Source: Okapia johnstoni | Taxonomy: Eukaryota; Chordata; Mammalia; Artiodactyla; Giraffidae | DNA: 64,000 bases | Reading direction: 5' to 3' | Assembly: GCA_024291935.2 (NCBI GenBank) | Contig: CM044320.1 | Location: 49,170,001 to 49,234,000, forward strand | Shown: positions 45,324-56,120 of the stretch, one piece after another | How the letters are laid out: the number at the start of each line of letters is the position of its first letter | Numbering within the stretch: the first letter of the stretch is position 1 | Notes under the pieces: model-generated | The model's database searches: none | Told to the model about the DNA's origin: nothing | Seen by the model: only the letters and a program-made list of their open reading frames with translations | Translations under genes and position numbers: made by a program

Positions 45324-45536
45324 GGTTTCCCTAGTGGCTCAGATGTTAAAGAATCTACCTGCAATGCAAGAGATCTGGGTTTGATTTCTGGGTTGGAAAG
45401 GTCCCCTGGAGAAGAGAATGGCAACCCACTGCAGTATTCCTGCCTGGAAAATCCCATGGACAGAGGAGCCTGGAGGGCTACAGTCCATGAGGTGGCAAAG
45501 AGTTGGACACAACTGAGCAACTAACACTTTCACTTT
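45324..45536 (+). mobile_element. Bov-tA SINE with TSD
   Basis: GGTTTCCCTAGTGGCTCAGA to CTAACACTTTCACTTT. The duplication TATTACATTCT is exact at 45313-45323 and 45537-45547. Confidence 0.94.
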
Positions 45537-45547
45537 TATTACATTCT

Positions 45548-45599
45548 AGGTACTTTACAAAAAGTGACTGTAATCTTCACGGCAATTATACAAGGATGT
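45548..45599 (-). mobile_element. MIR, first part
   Basis: AGGTACTTTACAAAAAGTGA then CTGTAATCTTCACGGCAATT resembles reverse MIR. It continues after a BovB fragment. Confidence 0.55.
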
Positions 45600-45752
45600 T
45601 GTTCAGTCGCTAAGTCGTGTATGAGTCTTTGAGACCCCATGGACTGCAGCACGCCAGGCTTCCCCGTCCTTCACTATCTCCCAGAGTTTGCTCAGACTCA
45701 TGTTCTTTGAGTCGATGATGCCATCCAACTATCTCATCCTCTGTTGCCCCCT
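45600..45752 (-). mobile_element. BovB 3' end fragment in MIR
   Basis: GTTGTTCAGTCGCTAAGTCG to CATCCTCTGTTGCCCCC on the plus strand is the extreme BovB 3' end in reverse, about 150 bases. Confidence 0.9.
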
Positions 45753-45769
45753 TAAATAAAACTGTTCCT

Positions 45770-45875
45770 CATCAGTTTTATAGATGAGGGAACTGAATCT
45801 TCCCTAGGCCAAGCAGCCAGTAAGTGCCAGATCTGTCTGGCTCCAAAACCTATGTTCTTTCTCCTAAATTACAAC
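45770..45875 (-). mobile_element. MIR, second part
   Basis: CAGTTTTATAGATGAGGGAA, GGCCAAGCAGCCAGTAAGTG and CTGGCTCCAAAACCTATG continue the reversed MIR. Confidence 0.7.
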
Positions 45876-46167
45876 TAACAAGAATACAAAGTGAGATGAA
45901 AGTACTAAAGTAGGACAGGAATGTTCCTCAGGATTTTGGGAGACAAAGCCCTTCTCAGTAGAGGAACTAGGTCATGGAAAAGATGGCATGAACTTGGCCT
46001 TCTAGGTAAGGGTTGTAGTCTAGAACAACCAGAAGAACAGCTTTATTCTGTAGCTATGTTTTGTTAGCCTACATTTTTCTTAATTTTAAACAAAATTAAA
46101 ATTGACAACAATAAAAATCTAGAGCAATCTCAATAAAAATCCAGCTTTCTGTTATCTCTTTAAAAAT
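45876..46167. other. No recognised feature
   Basis: Nothing is recognised between the MIR and the CHR SINE. Confidence 0.35.
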
Positions 46168-46178
46168 CTCTTGATTTT

Positions 46179-46486
46179 CAGGGCTTCCCTGGTGGTCCAG
46201 TGGTAAAGAATTTGCCTGCCAATGCAGAAGACACAGGTTCAATTCCTGGTCCAAGAAGCTCCCACATGCCATGGAGCAACTAAGCCCGTACATCACAACT
46301 ACTGAGCCTGTTCTCTGGAGCCCATGCTCTGCAACAAGAAAGGCTACTATAACAAGAAGCCCGCACACTGCAAGGAAGAGTAGCCTTTGCTAACTGCCGC
46401 TAGAGAAAGCCTGTATGCAGCAACAAAGACCCAGCAGAGACAAAAATAAATAAATAAATATTTAAAAACAAAAACAAAAACAAAAC
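46179..46486 (+). mobile_element. Long CHR-type tRNA SINE with TSD
   Basis: The tRNA-like head CAGGGCTTCCCTGGTGGTCC is followed by the body GAGCAACTAAGCCCGTACAT, CAACAAGAAAGGCTACTATA and CAGCAACAAAGACCCAGC, then an (AAAT)n/(AAAAC)n tail. The duplication CTCTTGATTTT (46168-46178) and CTCTTGATCTT (46487-46497) differs at one base. Confidence 0.93.
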
Positions 46487-46497
46487 CTCTTGATCTT

Positions 46498-47171
46498 CCT
46501 CTAAAGATCTAGCAATACTGGACCGCATTCCCATGTGGCAACTGTCAGCTGAAGCAACCACAGAGCCACTCTATTGAAGTGGAATAAAGGAATTCCTGTC
46601 TGCCACAGTCCCCACCACTCCCTAATGCCTTACTCCCAGCCTGCTTCACTTAATTTATTTCACATGCCTGACCTCTGCTGGCCTTTGCATCTGCACCCAA
46701 GATAGAGAATTTAGAAATACAATGTAAGTAGTCAGGAAAAAAATAAAAATGCAAAAGAAGGTTGATGCAAGATAGCTGAGGGTCTTAAATGCCAAGGTAA
46801 GAAAATTGGATTTTATTTATTAGGCAAAACAATAGCTCTAAATAAGTTTTTGAAGTGGGAACTGGCAAAATCAAACAGACAGCAGCCAAAGCCAGAATCT
46901 GTCCCTGCTTCCTCTGATACTGATTCCTTCTGGGAAGCTTCCTCTGACTTCCCAAAGCTGACTTGACCAAGTAAAGAGAGGCCCTGGAAAAGGTGCTGGG
47001 TGTAGGGACTGGAGGTGTGAGGGGAGACAGTCCAAATGCGGGAGAGGGTATTGAGGGACCAAGAAAGCCCTAAAGGGGCAACAAGGTGGGAGGCCTGCCT
47101 GGATCCTGAAGACTTGACAATGGTGTCTGGGCAGCCCTCCCACATTATGCATGAAACCACTTGAACACAGA
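46498..47171. other. Mostly unassigned, possible ancient repeat
   Basis: From 46790 the phrases AATGCCAAGGTAAGAAAATT, GGATTTTATTTATTAGGC and GGTGCTGGGTGTAGGGACTG suggest a diverged mammalian-wide repeat that I cannot name. The 137-codon minus-strand frame at 46813-47226 runs through it and into a SINE, so it is not a gene. Confidence 0.35.
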
Positions 47172-47185
47172 CATGTGTCAGACAG

Positions 47186-47397
47186 GGCTTCCCTGGTGGC
47201 TCAATTGGTACAGAATCTGCCTGCAATACAGGAGATCTGGGTTTGATCCCTGGGTTGAGAGGAGTCCCTGGAGAAGAGAAAGGCTAGCCACTCTAGTATT
47301 CTTACCTATAGACCCCATGGACAGAGGAGCATGGCAGGCTACAGTCCATGGGGTTACAAAGAGTCAGACAGGACTGAGCGACTAACCCTTTCACTTT
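47186..47397 (+). mobile_element. Bov-tA SINE with 14-bp TSD
   Basis: GGCTTCCCTGGTGGCTCAAT to CTAACCCTTTCACTTT. The duplication CATGTGTCAGACAG is exact at 47172-47185 and 47398-47411, a sign of recent insertion. Confidence 0.95.
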
Positions 47398-47411
47398 CAT
47401 GTGTCAGACAG

Positions 47412-48074
47412 TCTCTGCCCATACTTCACAGCCAAGTGTTCCTTTTTTCTATGTGTCTTCCTCATGAGCTGAGCATCCCTCAAGGTCAGAGGGTATCTTA
47501 ATCACCTTTGAAACTCCTTCCCAGTGTTTCTCTACTTGGCTCTTTATCCTGGCATTCAATAGATACCCACTGTTCACAGAATTCTTCCTAGACCAGTGCC
47601 AAGGAGGTGACATAGAGGCTATGATGTAGAAGCTAAGAAAGCATTACTAGGGGACCAAATCTAAGTGTTGGCTGCAAGAAAGGAAAAGAAGTCCAGTGAT
47701 ATATACAACAATAAGATGGGAAGAAAGGAGTTTGGGGCCACCAAGTGGCTTTGTCAGGCAAGATGTCAGAGAAGACTTAGGGCAAACAGAAAAGTGAATT
47801 TCCTCATCCTCACTGTGGCCATCAGAAGGACTGGTGTGGCAAGGGCTGAGGAAGGTTGAGTGGGTTTTTAGACAGGAGGAGATAGAGTTTTACTGGAAAT
47901 ATCTATCTGGAAATGTTTGGCACTAGGCTGAAAAACAAAGGCAGTGAGGATCAGGAGACGTGGGGCCAGAGCTGTATATTTGGGAATCAACCATACTGAA
48001 GTCACGGCTGATGCCAAGAACTGAACACTCTATTTCACTGTCATAAAATGATAATTCAAAAACAAAATGATAAA
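47412..48074. other. Mostly unassigned
   Basis: The stretch 47880-48010 may be another piece of the unnamed ancient repeat (AATGTTTGGCACTAGGCTGA). Nothing coding is supported. Confidence 0.35.
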
Positions 48075-48316
48075 TCTACTAGAAGTTATGATCCTGTCTA
48101 ACGCTTATTGGCAATGCACTAGGGATCTATCAGCACCACCTCACTTAAACCTCACAATAACCCTGTGGGGAACATACTAATATTCCCATTTGACAGATTA
48201 GGAAACCAAGGCTAAGGGACATTATTACTTTCCCAAGGTCAATAAAGACACAGAAATAACAGATTCAAGCCCAGGCTCATCGAAGATAAATGCTCTGGTC
48301 CTCAAAGCTACCTCCT
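48075..48316 (-). mobile_element. MIR SINE
   Basis: CTCACTTAAACCTCACAATA, TTCCCATTTGACAGATTAGG, ACTTTCCCAAGGTCAATAAA and AGATTCAAGCCCAGGCTC give almost the whole MIR in reverse. Confidence 0.85.
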
Positions 48317-50503
48317 CACTAAGAGCACAGGCGACAAGAAGGATTCTAGAAAATAGAACCGGGGTCTGTTTCCCCCACAAATTGCTCTGAGGTCACTTAT
48401 TCCTTTCCAAACAATTTTTCATAGAGGGATCTCAATGGACCAGAATTCACAAGGAAAGGGAAATGCTGACACACTTGAGAACACGCTAACTGGACTATTT
48501 GAACTCTTCTTGGTTGGTCATCTTCCTAAAAAGTGAGTAAATGGGATGTAGTGAGATGAGGGACTCCTCTGGTGAGGGGTATGGAGCCCCTGAAGATAAT
48601 CACAGAGAGTGCTAATTCTCAATGTTCAAAACCTCAATGGAGCCAGAGCTGCAATGGAGGCTGAAGCAAATGCTACTGACCCCAGGGTTGCCCCCGATAC
48701 CGTTTGTTGGACTAAACCTCTGATGCAAGTGTGTTTATCTTGTGATCAATACTCTTAGATCTCCCATAGCTCCTATGAGTATACTGGGCCATAGAAAGGA
48801 AATTCGAGGAGGCTCCATTTAAATTGATGTTCCATTATGTTTTTATTAAAATTATGAAAATGTATTACCTCCTGCTTATACCAGAGAATCCTTTTACAAG
48901 AAGAACAATTACGGGACCATGTTTTCCCTTGCCTCACTGTTTCATTCAGAAACTTGATTAAGCACCTGTTCTTCTTTCCATATTCCAAGTTCCTTGGAAG
49001 TCATTATACAGAACAGGGTGTACAATATTTATCACACACTGTGAAAGCATTAGACTTAAAAGTCCGAAGGAACTCTGGACTATCCACAATTTCAGGTTTT
49101 ACCATTTCTTTCATAAAATGATAGCTTATTTATAACATGCTTAATTTTGAAAAACTATTGTTCACAGTCCTTTTTAAAAGTTTAGGAAATTTCCACATCA
49201 TTTAATGCAGAAATGGAGCTCATTAACAAATATTTTAATTCATATTATTGGTGCAAATGAACTACAATAAGATCTGCATAATTATGATGGAATAGAACCA
49301 GACCAGCCAAAGTTTAATAGCAGCAATGAGGCCAAAGGATATTGGGTGGTTGGTTGTCCAACACCTGGTGGACAGCTGGAGTCCAAGTGTCCAAGAGGCA
49401 AATAGTAAGAATGTCACATTGGTAGCCTACTCACTCTCTCTTACCAATCACCCTGTCTCCAGGTAGGAAGAGGAGTAGAGCAGGGGTCCCAGCTCCCTTT
49501 GAGCTGCATGTCAACATTCTCACTCACTAGCCCCCAAATCCTAAAAAGAGACATGTAGGGAACACTCAAAATTATAGACTGTCTTGAGAAAAAAACATGA
49601 TTTTAATTAACTTTAAAATTCTTAAATCTCTCATACATGGTAAATGGGCATTTACTAAAAATATAAGGAGTTTTACAAGGGTCTCACAGATAAGTAGAAA
49701 ATTTTCAGAAGGAGTCATTTTTTCTGTGGATTGGATTTTTTGGCAATTCTTTTGTCAGGACATAGATTCCTACAAAGAACTACATTAATAGGAAGTCCAG
49801 AAGTGTGCTGTTTTCTTAAATGGAATTCCTTCACAGATGAGACATTTCTGTGTGAGATGACTATTCTATAAGAGAAGGTCTGAAGTACAGGAGATGAAAG
49901 AAAACAAAAAGAAAAAAAAAAACTGCTGGTGACCCAGAGGTGTCCTCCCTCCAGTACTGCGAGTATGAAGTTGTTAATTATTTGCTATTTTTACTATAAA
50001 TATTTTTAAAAAGTTTGTACTAGACAGACTGTGGGCAATGGACACGGCCTGATCCCTGTGCAGAACCCATCCCCCCATCCCATCCTCTCACAGAGTCAAA
50101 TTTTGTTTGGAAATTCATCCCACCCACACACAGCCCAGTGACTGAGGGCAGGCAGATCTAGCCCTCTCCCACCTCCGCCTGGGCAAGGATGGGTCTGAAG
50201 ATGATCTTATCTCCTTTGTCAGGGATTGGCTGAAGGGTGATCATGAGATCTAATGAGAGAGGAGAAGCCTCTGAGACCCTGCAAGGGAAAGTTTCAGCTC
50301 CTCAAGGTCATGCCTGAGGAAGGCACCGAAGCTCCTTTCCCTCTGATCACTGTTGTGTCTCAATGCAATTCCTGGACCATTTGGCTGCCACCACAGAGAT
50401 AGATTCTTCTAGGAAGGCAAATGGAAGAAGGTCTTTCACAGTATCTCTGAGCAGCTTAATCAAACAGTCCTCCCAACAGACTTTCCTGTTATGTGAAATA
50501 ATA
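48317..50503. other. No recognised feature over 2.2 kb
   Basis: The longest stretch without a nameable repeat. It includes an A13 run near 49909 and a GC-richer patch at 50040-50200. It lies between the two exons and is presumably intron. I find no exon with both splice sites here. Confidence 0.45.
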
Positions 50504-50545
50504 TTGAGTTGGCCCAAAAGTTCATTTGGGTTTTTCATAAGAGTG
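50504..50545 (+). mobile_element. Mariner-type element end fragment
   Basis: TTGAGTTGGCCCAAAAGTTC then ATTTGGGTTTTTCATAAG closely matches the terminal sequence of the mariner-like elements common in bovid DNA. The rest of the element is not evident. Confidence 0.65.
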
Positions 50546-50686
50546 TTAATTTTCCTTATGGGTTCAGCTGGTTTGAGTTTGTTGAAACAGAAGCAACATT
50601 CAAGGGCCCATCACCTTCTGAGAAAACTGTCTATCATACCCATCTCTTCTTTAGAGGTGAGTACATAGGTAAAAACCTGTCACATG

Positions 50687-50996
50687 GACTTACCTGGCAG
50701 AACCGTGGTAAGAATCCACCAGCTAATGCAGGGGACACAGGTTTGATCCCTGGTCCAGGAAGATCCCACATGCTGCGGAGCAACTAAGCCTGTGCACCAT
50801 TAGAGCCTGGGAGCCACAACTACTGAAGCCCATGCACCTAGAGCCTGTGTTCTGCAACAAGAGAAGCCACTGCAATGAGAAGCCCGTGCATGGCAACAAG
50901 CAGTAGCCTCTGCTCTCTGCAACTGGAGAACAGCCTGCACAGCAACAAAGACCCATCACTGCCAAAAAATATTAATAATAATAATTTTTTAAAGAC
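50687..50996 (+). mobile_element. Long CHR-type tRNA SINE with TSD
   Basis: The head GACTTACCTGGCAGAACCGT is followed by the long CHR body (GGGAGCCACAACTACTGAAG, CAAGAGAAGCCACTGCAATG). The duplication CCTGTCACATG (50676-50686) and CCTGTTACATG (50997-51007) differs at one base. Confidence 0.92.
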
Positions 50997-51007
50997 CCTG
51001 TTACATG

Positions 51008-51492
51008 AGTTTCCAAGGGCTACCATAACAAAAGGCCACAAACTAGGTGGCTTAAAAAAAAAACAAACAGAAATTTATCCTCTTACAGTTTTAGAGGCTA
51101 GAAATATGAAATCAAGATTCTGGTAGGGCTGTGCTCTCTCTGAAGTCTCTAGAACAAAATCTGTTGTTTGCATTTTTCTTAGCCTCTGATGTTGCTTGTG
51201 ATCCTTGGAGTTCCTTGACTTGTAGACACATGACTCTAATCTTTGCCTCTATCATCATACAATGGACTCCCTAAATATATCTATATATCTATATATCTAT
51301 ATCTATATCTATATATATATGTCTCGTGTGTCTCTTCTCCTCTGCTTACAAAGACACCAGTCCCATTGAATTAGAAGCCCCATCCTAAGTGCATATGACC
51401 TCATCCTAACTTGGTTACATCTGTACACACCTATTTTCAAATAAGGTTAATTCACAGGTACCAGAGGTTAAAGCTTCACTCTATATTTGGAG
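51008..51492 (-). mobile_element. MLT-type (ERVL-MaLR) solitary LTR
   Basis: On the plus strand CAAGGGCTACCATAACAAAA, CCACAAACTAGGTGGCTTAA, AATTTATCCTCTTACAG and CACCAGTCCCATTGAATTAG form a reversed MaLR LTR. A microsatellite has grown inside it at 51275-51325. Confidence 0.82.
51275..51325. repeat. (TATATC)n / AT-rich microsatellite
   Basis: Repeated ATATATCTATATATCTAT units followed by ATCTATATCTATATATATAT interrupt the LTR. The pattern is likely length-variable. Confidence 0.9.
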
Positions 51493-51554
51493 AAACAAAT
51501 TCAGTTGGTAACACCCTAACACGGTAGCCACAGTTGACGAGACCCATGGCAATT

Positions 51555-51775
51555 TCACAAGAGTGACGTCCAACGGGAGTTGGATTACCTGGGCTCAAAT
51601 CCCAGCTCTTACCACCCATGTGTTCTTTCTTTCTTACTTTTTAACTTTTTAAGAACCCTGTCTCCTCATCTGTGAAATGGAGGAAAAATAACAGCATCCA
51701 TCTCATGGGACTGTCGTGAGGATTAAATGGGTACATACAGGAAAAGCACATAGAGCAGCCCTTGGCCCAGGAAGC
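51555..51775 (+). mobile_element. MIR SINE
   Basis: GTTGGATTACCTGGGCTCAA, TCTCCTCATCTGTGAAATGG, GTCGTGAGGATTAAATGGGT and AAAAGCACATAGAGCAG are forward MIR landmarks. Confidence 0.85.
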
Positions 51776-52302
51776 TCCCATATGGTTTTCACCATGTACC
51801 CCTCCATGTTCATCGACAAGTGTCTTAAGAGACATCTCTGCTCACAGTCCATCACTCCTTATTCGAGGTCTGTAACCTGGCTTCCCTCCCATCATCCACT
51901 GATGTGGCTCCAGGGATGTTACCAGGGTAGATGTCTAACTTTAACCTTCCTCAGTCTCCCCTTCTAGAAATTCTCTGGGCTTTTCAAGAAATGTGCTTCT
52001 TAGGTCTTCCTATTACTGCTATTGTTTCTATCCTAGTTGTACTTCCCCCAAAGAGTAGGGCTAGGTGAGCATGTTAGGTTCCGCTCGGACCCTACTGTAT
52101 CTGCAGGGAGTCCCTCATCCAGGAGGGAGGGATAGAGGGCCACACGCCCCAAGCTGCAGACTTCAAGTTTCTGAGGAGGCCATGTGCTATGATAGGAGAT
52201 TTTATTTCTGAGATGTCAGGGGACAGGGTAGCTGGTACACACAGAATCCCCCAAAGCATAGCTAGCATTCAGTAACACTAATTTGTTGTTATTTTACACA
52301 TG
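51776..52302. other. No recognised feature
   Basis: Intron-like DNA with no named repeat. Confidence 0.35.
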
Positions 52303-52309
52303 TATGCAT

Positions 52310-52561
52310 TAAATTGGTAGGCAGATTCTTTACCACTGAGCCACCTGGGAATAGGGCTTCCTTGGTGTCTCAGACGGCAAAGAACCTGCCCACAATGCGG
52401 AAGACCCAGTTTCAATCCCTGGGTCAGGAAGATCCTCTGGAGAAGGGAACAGCAACCCACTCCGGTATTCTTGCCTGAGAATCCCCATGGACAGAAAAGC
52501 CTGGCGGGCTACAGTCCATGGGGTTGCAAAGAATCAGACACAACTGAGCAACTTTCACTAC
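52310..52561 (+). mobile_element. Bov-tA SINE with inverted head duplicate
   Basis: A complete plus-strand Bov-tA (GGGCTTCCTTGGTGTCTCAG from 52355) is preceded head to head by a short reversed Bov-tA head (about 52316-52353, AGGCAGATTCTTTACCACTG). The same 7-bp word TATGCAT flanks the whole unit (52303-52309 and 52562-52568), which suggests one insertion event. Confidence 0.8.
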
Positions 52562-52959
52562 TATGCATAAAGTTATAAGAAACATACTATTTGCTCTTGT
52601 GATATAAATTTTATTTTTAAAATAAATGAAAATAAATCTTAAAAAACTAAGTCAGTTTTTATATTAAGTACATAATAATATAGGTGATACGCAAATGAAA
52701 GAGAAAGCAAATGATGGAGAGTTAGGGAAACCACGTGTTTTAAATCTCTCTAGCCCACATTAGCTCCAACCATTTCTATGCAAAAGTAATAATGATCCAT
52801 AAGAGGGCGCCCCAGCAAGTTGAGTCCACAAGCAATTGCCCTGCTCCTGAAAATAAATTTGACGGTGTTTACATTTTCTACTTACTCCTTCCTTAGCCCC
52901 ACACCCCAACCATTTACAGGTAATAATAGTTTTCATTAAAACATGACTCAGTTGCTCAC
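52562..52959. other. Intron next to the 84-nt exon
   Basis: AT-rich sequence downstream of the exon's donor. No repeat is recognised. Confidence 0.45.
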
Positions 52960-53043
52960 CTATGGTGACGTGGCTGACACAACTGTAGTAGCTGCCGGTC
53001 GTCGCAGAGGAAATGTTATAACTCCCACTGCTTATATCTTTGT
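52960..53043 (-). CDS. Internal coding exon, 84 nt, unrecognised gene
   Basis: On the minus strand a long pyrimidine tract and acceptor (TTATTTTCTTAACAG) end just before 53043, and the exon stops at 52960 before a consensus donor (CATAG|GTGAGC). Two of the three frames hit stops. The third is open and encodes KDISSGSYNISSATTGSYYS followed by CVSHVTI, with a leftover G that completes Gly with the next exon downstream (45018-44767). The several CpG-bearing codons (GCG ACG ACC GGC), rare in the surrounding AT-rich DNA, suggest constraint. It is a phase 1-1 exon of 84 nt, so it too could be a cassette exon. The peptide is Ser/Tyr/Thr-rich with no recognisable domain. The intron to the next exon is about 7.9 kb. 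The gene is not recognised. Confidence 0.7.
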
Positions 53044-53849
53044 CTGTTAAGAAAATAAAAGAGGAGGTTAATTACATTCTGATAAATACATGACCACAAA
53101 GTAGATTTATGACTGCTGGTAAATAAACCAAATGTCTGTGTCCAGGAAACTCATACTCATTCATTGGTTCATTCATTGCAGGAAATGCTAGGGGCCAGGC
53201 ATTTAGAACATTCTGACAAACAACCCAGATTGTCACATAGACAATTTCAGTTTGGTGTCACTGTTATTAAAATGGGAGGAGGGCACTGGGAGAGGACTGT
53301 ATAACCGGGTGAAAAAAACACCTAATCCAAACTAGAATGTATCAGGTAAGTCTTCGTGGAGGAAGTGACATCTGAACTAAAACCTAAGAGATGAATACTA
53401 TCCAACTAGGCAAAAGGGGGGTGCATTGAGGGGAAAGACCCAGGCAGAGTGCTATCATCATGTCTAGAAATTCAGAAGTCTCAGCTTCGTGAGTTAGCAG
53501 CTAAACACAGTAAAAGAGAGATGAGCAGCGGCTGAACCACAAAGGGTCTTTATAAACCATGTTAACAAGTCTGGATGCTGCCAAGAGAACAGGATTCCAT
53601 TTTCATTTCAGAAATATCACTTTGAGGTAGCAAGGGGAACAGACAAGAGGGGTGTGAAAGGAGAGGCAGAAAGACTGCTTTATGAGGCCACTCAGTCATC
53701 CTGAGAAGAGGTGGTGGTGGCCAAATCATGGCAGGAAAGGCAGTGGAGGCAGAGAGTGGGTTCAATTCCCTTCTAGGCTCAAGTTCAGTCAGCTGCCATG
53801 CAGACTTCAGTACCGTGAGCAGATTGCGTTCCAGGCAGAGCAGCAGAGA
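53044..53849. other. Intron upstream of the 84-nt exon, possible ancient repeat
   Basis: 53044-53075 holds the pyrimidine tract of the acceptor on the minus strand. At 53335-53680, GTGGAGGAAGTGACATCTGA and CCAGGCAGAGTGCTATCATC recall the unnamed ancient repeat noted at 31060. Confidence 0.4.
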
Positions 53850-54038
53850 TATCAAACCTCCCATTTACATGGCATCTTAGCATTTCCAGCCACCTTGACT
53901 CACGCACAGGGTGGAACACGGCAGGTGTCACCCCATGTCTCTGATGGAAAAGCTGAGGCTCCAGGTGGCTGAGCACCTTGCCTAAGGTTACATGACAGCA
54001 TGTGGCAGAGCAGAGTTCCAACCGAGATCAGAACTGCT
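53850..54038 (-). mobile_element. MIR SINE
   Basis: TGGAAAAGCTGAGGCTCCAG, CCTTGCCTAAGGTTACATGA and GCAGAGCAGAGTTCCAACCG follow reverse MIR order. Confidence 0.75.
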
Positions 54039-54087
54039 TTAAAATGTCTATGAAAAAGGCAGGGCATAAGTGACTTTAAAATACCAA

Positions 54088-54250
54088 AAACAGGGATTTC
54101 CCTGGTGGTCCAGTGGCCAGGACCCAACGCAGGGGGTCCAGGTTCTATCACTGGTCAGGGAACTAGATTCCACATGCCACAGCTAAAAAGTCCCACATGC
54201 TGCCAAAAAGACCTGGCACAGTCAAATAAAATGAATATTTTTTTAAATAT
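54088..54250 (+). mobile_element. CHR-type tRNA SINE
   Basis: GGGATTTCCCTGGTGGTCCA to GACCTGGCACAGTCAAATAA. The body ends match the copy at 41138, so both belong to one short CHR subfamily. Confidence 0.88.
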
Positions 54251-54899
54251 CAAAATAAATATTATCAAATATAACACATTATAGGTTAGAGACAAAAAGT
54301 TATTATAAGAATGGTTGCAAAACTGACCTGAAGGAAATATACGAATATTATATGTCATGTGATACCAGGAAAACCCATTATGAAAGTCTGATCTATAATG
54401 TTAAAAATTACAGGTCTGAAGGAGAGAAATAATTAAGAATTAGTCAAGTGTACTCAAAGAGAAAGGGTTTTTATAAACATGCAGAGTCATATTTTAAGAA
54501 CAGTAATGCGGACTGTCAGAGAAGATGGCTTTGCAGATGAACATTCTCGGAGGAAAGACCCGCAGGTGTCTGGACAGAAAGAGCAGGAAATGGGAGTCAT
54601 CTGCAGGGGTGTCTGGATGTGCTTGTGGTTTGAAAGCAGTTGGAGAGTATCGACAACAGCAGGTAATGAGCCAGAGGGCAGAGAAGTAGTGGGAGCCCCT
54701 AGAGGCGACATCAAGGTCACTGCAGGTCCACAAACAAGGAAGTAAACAATTTTTAATGTGGAGAAAATAATTCAAGCAAGTTCATGCAACCAACTCCTTC
54801 TCTAAGAAACCTTCCCAGACCATCTCCCCTCTCTAGTGGGCTTCAGGTGCAGTAGACACTCCAACAGTATCACGCATGTGAGATTGTACTCTGTTACAT
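54251..54899. other. No recognised feature
   Basis: Overlapping frames of 77-93 codons on both strands at 54479-54775 have no supporting features. Confidence 0.35.
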
Positions 54900-54906
54900 G
54901 TACCCC

Positions 54907-55124
54907 TAGGGATTCCCTAGTGGCACAGATGATAAAGAATCCTCCTGCAATGAGGGAAACCTGGATTTGATCCCTGCGTTAGGAAGATCCCCTGGAGGAG
55001 GGTATGGCAACCCACTCCAGTATTCTTGCCTGGAAAATCCCCATGGACAGAGGAGCCTGGCAGGCCATAGTCCATGGGGTCACAAAGTGTCCGACAAGAC
55101 TCAACAGCTAAGCACAGCACAGGG
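54907..55124 (+). mobile_element. Bov-tA SINE with short TSD
   Basis: AGGGATTCCCTAGTGGCACA to AACAGCTAAGCACAGCACAG. GTACCCC flanks it at 54900-54906 and 55125-55131. Confidence 0.9.
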
Positions 55125-55344
55125 GTACCCCAAACCATGTGCTTGTCAAGGGCAGGTCCACGCATTATTCAATTTGTTATTTCCAGACCTTAGTGCTATG
55201 CCTGGAAAAGGTGAATCCTCAATATGCATTCATCATTTGAAAGAAAGAATAAAGGAATTCATGAAATTAAAGAAAAAATACATGACCATTTCCCCTTCTT
55301 ATGAACTGTAACTTCAATAGAGGTTCAAGGAGAAAGAGCACTTG

Positions 55345-55492
55345 GCTAGGAGTCCGCAGACCTGAGGTCTGAAGCCCCAGCTTTGTTGCACATGAACTCT
55401 GTGAACTTGACAGAGCTCTTAACAAGCTCTTAACTTCTTTAGTCCTGATCTTTCCATCTGAAAGTGGTGACAATAGTGCTTATCTCACTTTT
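55345..55492 (+). mobile_element. MIR SINE
   Basis: CGCAGACCTGAGGTCTGAAG, TTAACTTCTTTAGTCCTGAT and TGAAAGTGGTGACAATAGTG fit a diverged forward MIR. Confidence 0.6.
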
Positions 55493-56120
55493 TCTGGGCT
55501 AGGGTGGGGAGGTAGAAGAGGATGAGGTGTGGTTAACAAAAATAAATCAGCCACACAAAATGCATAGTTAGCAAGTAATTCTATACATATTTGTGGAATC
55601 AGCTGAATCAACAACACCCAGACCTAAAACATATCAAACTACAACTACTCCAAAGTTGTCATTCCTAATCTTTAAAAACCCTTCACTAGTGATCTGCCCT
55701 TAAAATATTTTGGAAGTGAAAAGGGACAAGGTCAATGGCATCGAAGTGTGGGGAGAGGTGACAGGAGAGATTCAGTAGCCACAGAAATGATTATGAATGG
55801 AGAGAAGAGAAAAGGAATGAAAAAGAAAAGAACACTGAGAATTAGTAATCCACAAAGAAGCAGAATGTTTGAATTAGCAATGATTGCCTGGGAAGAGGCT
55901 GCGGATACATTTGAACAGGAAAAACTACTGAGATTTGAGTTGAATCTGAATGGTAAAACTAGGGCATAGTTTGGCAGTATTTCGAAAAGACTCAAAGAGC
56001 AAAAGTAAGTACAAAGAACTATGGTACTCTTGGTACAAAGTGACTCTGTAAAGAAGATGTTTTCCTATATAAGAATTAAAACCAAAAAATGTGAGAGGGC
56101 TTGACTATCCATTTAATCTT
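55493..56120. other. No recognised feature
   Basis: A-rich plus strand. Complementary frames at 55732-55995 and 55748-55969 reflect composition. Confidence 0.35.

Noticed and set aside
46813..47226. 137-codon minus-strand frame
   Set aside because: It starts inside a Bov-tA and crosses diverged repeat-like DNA, with no splice sites or domain.
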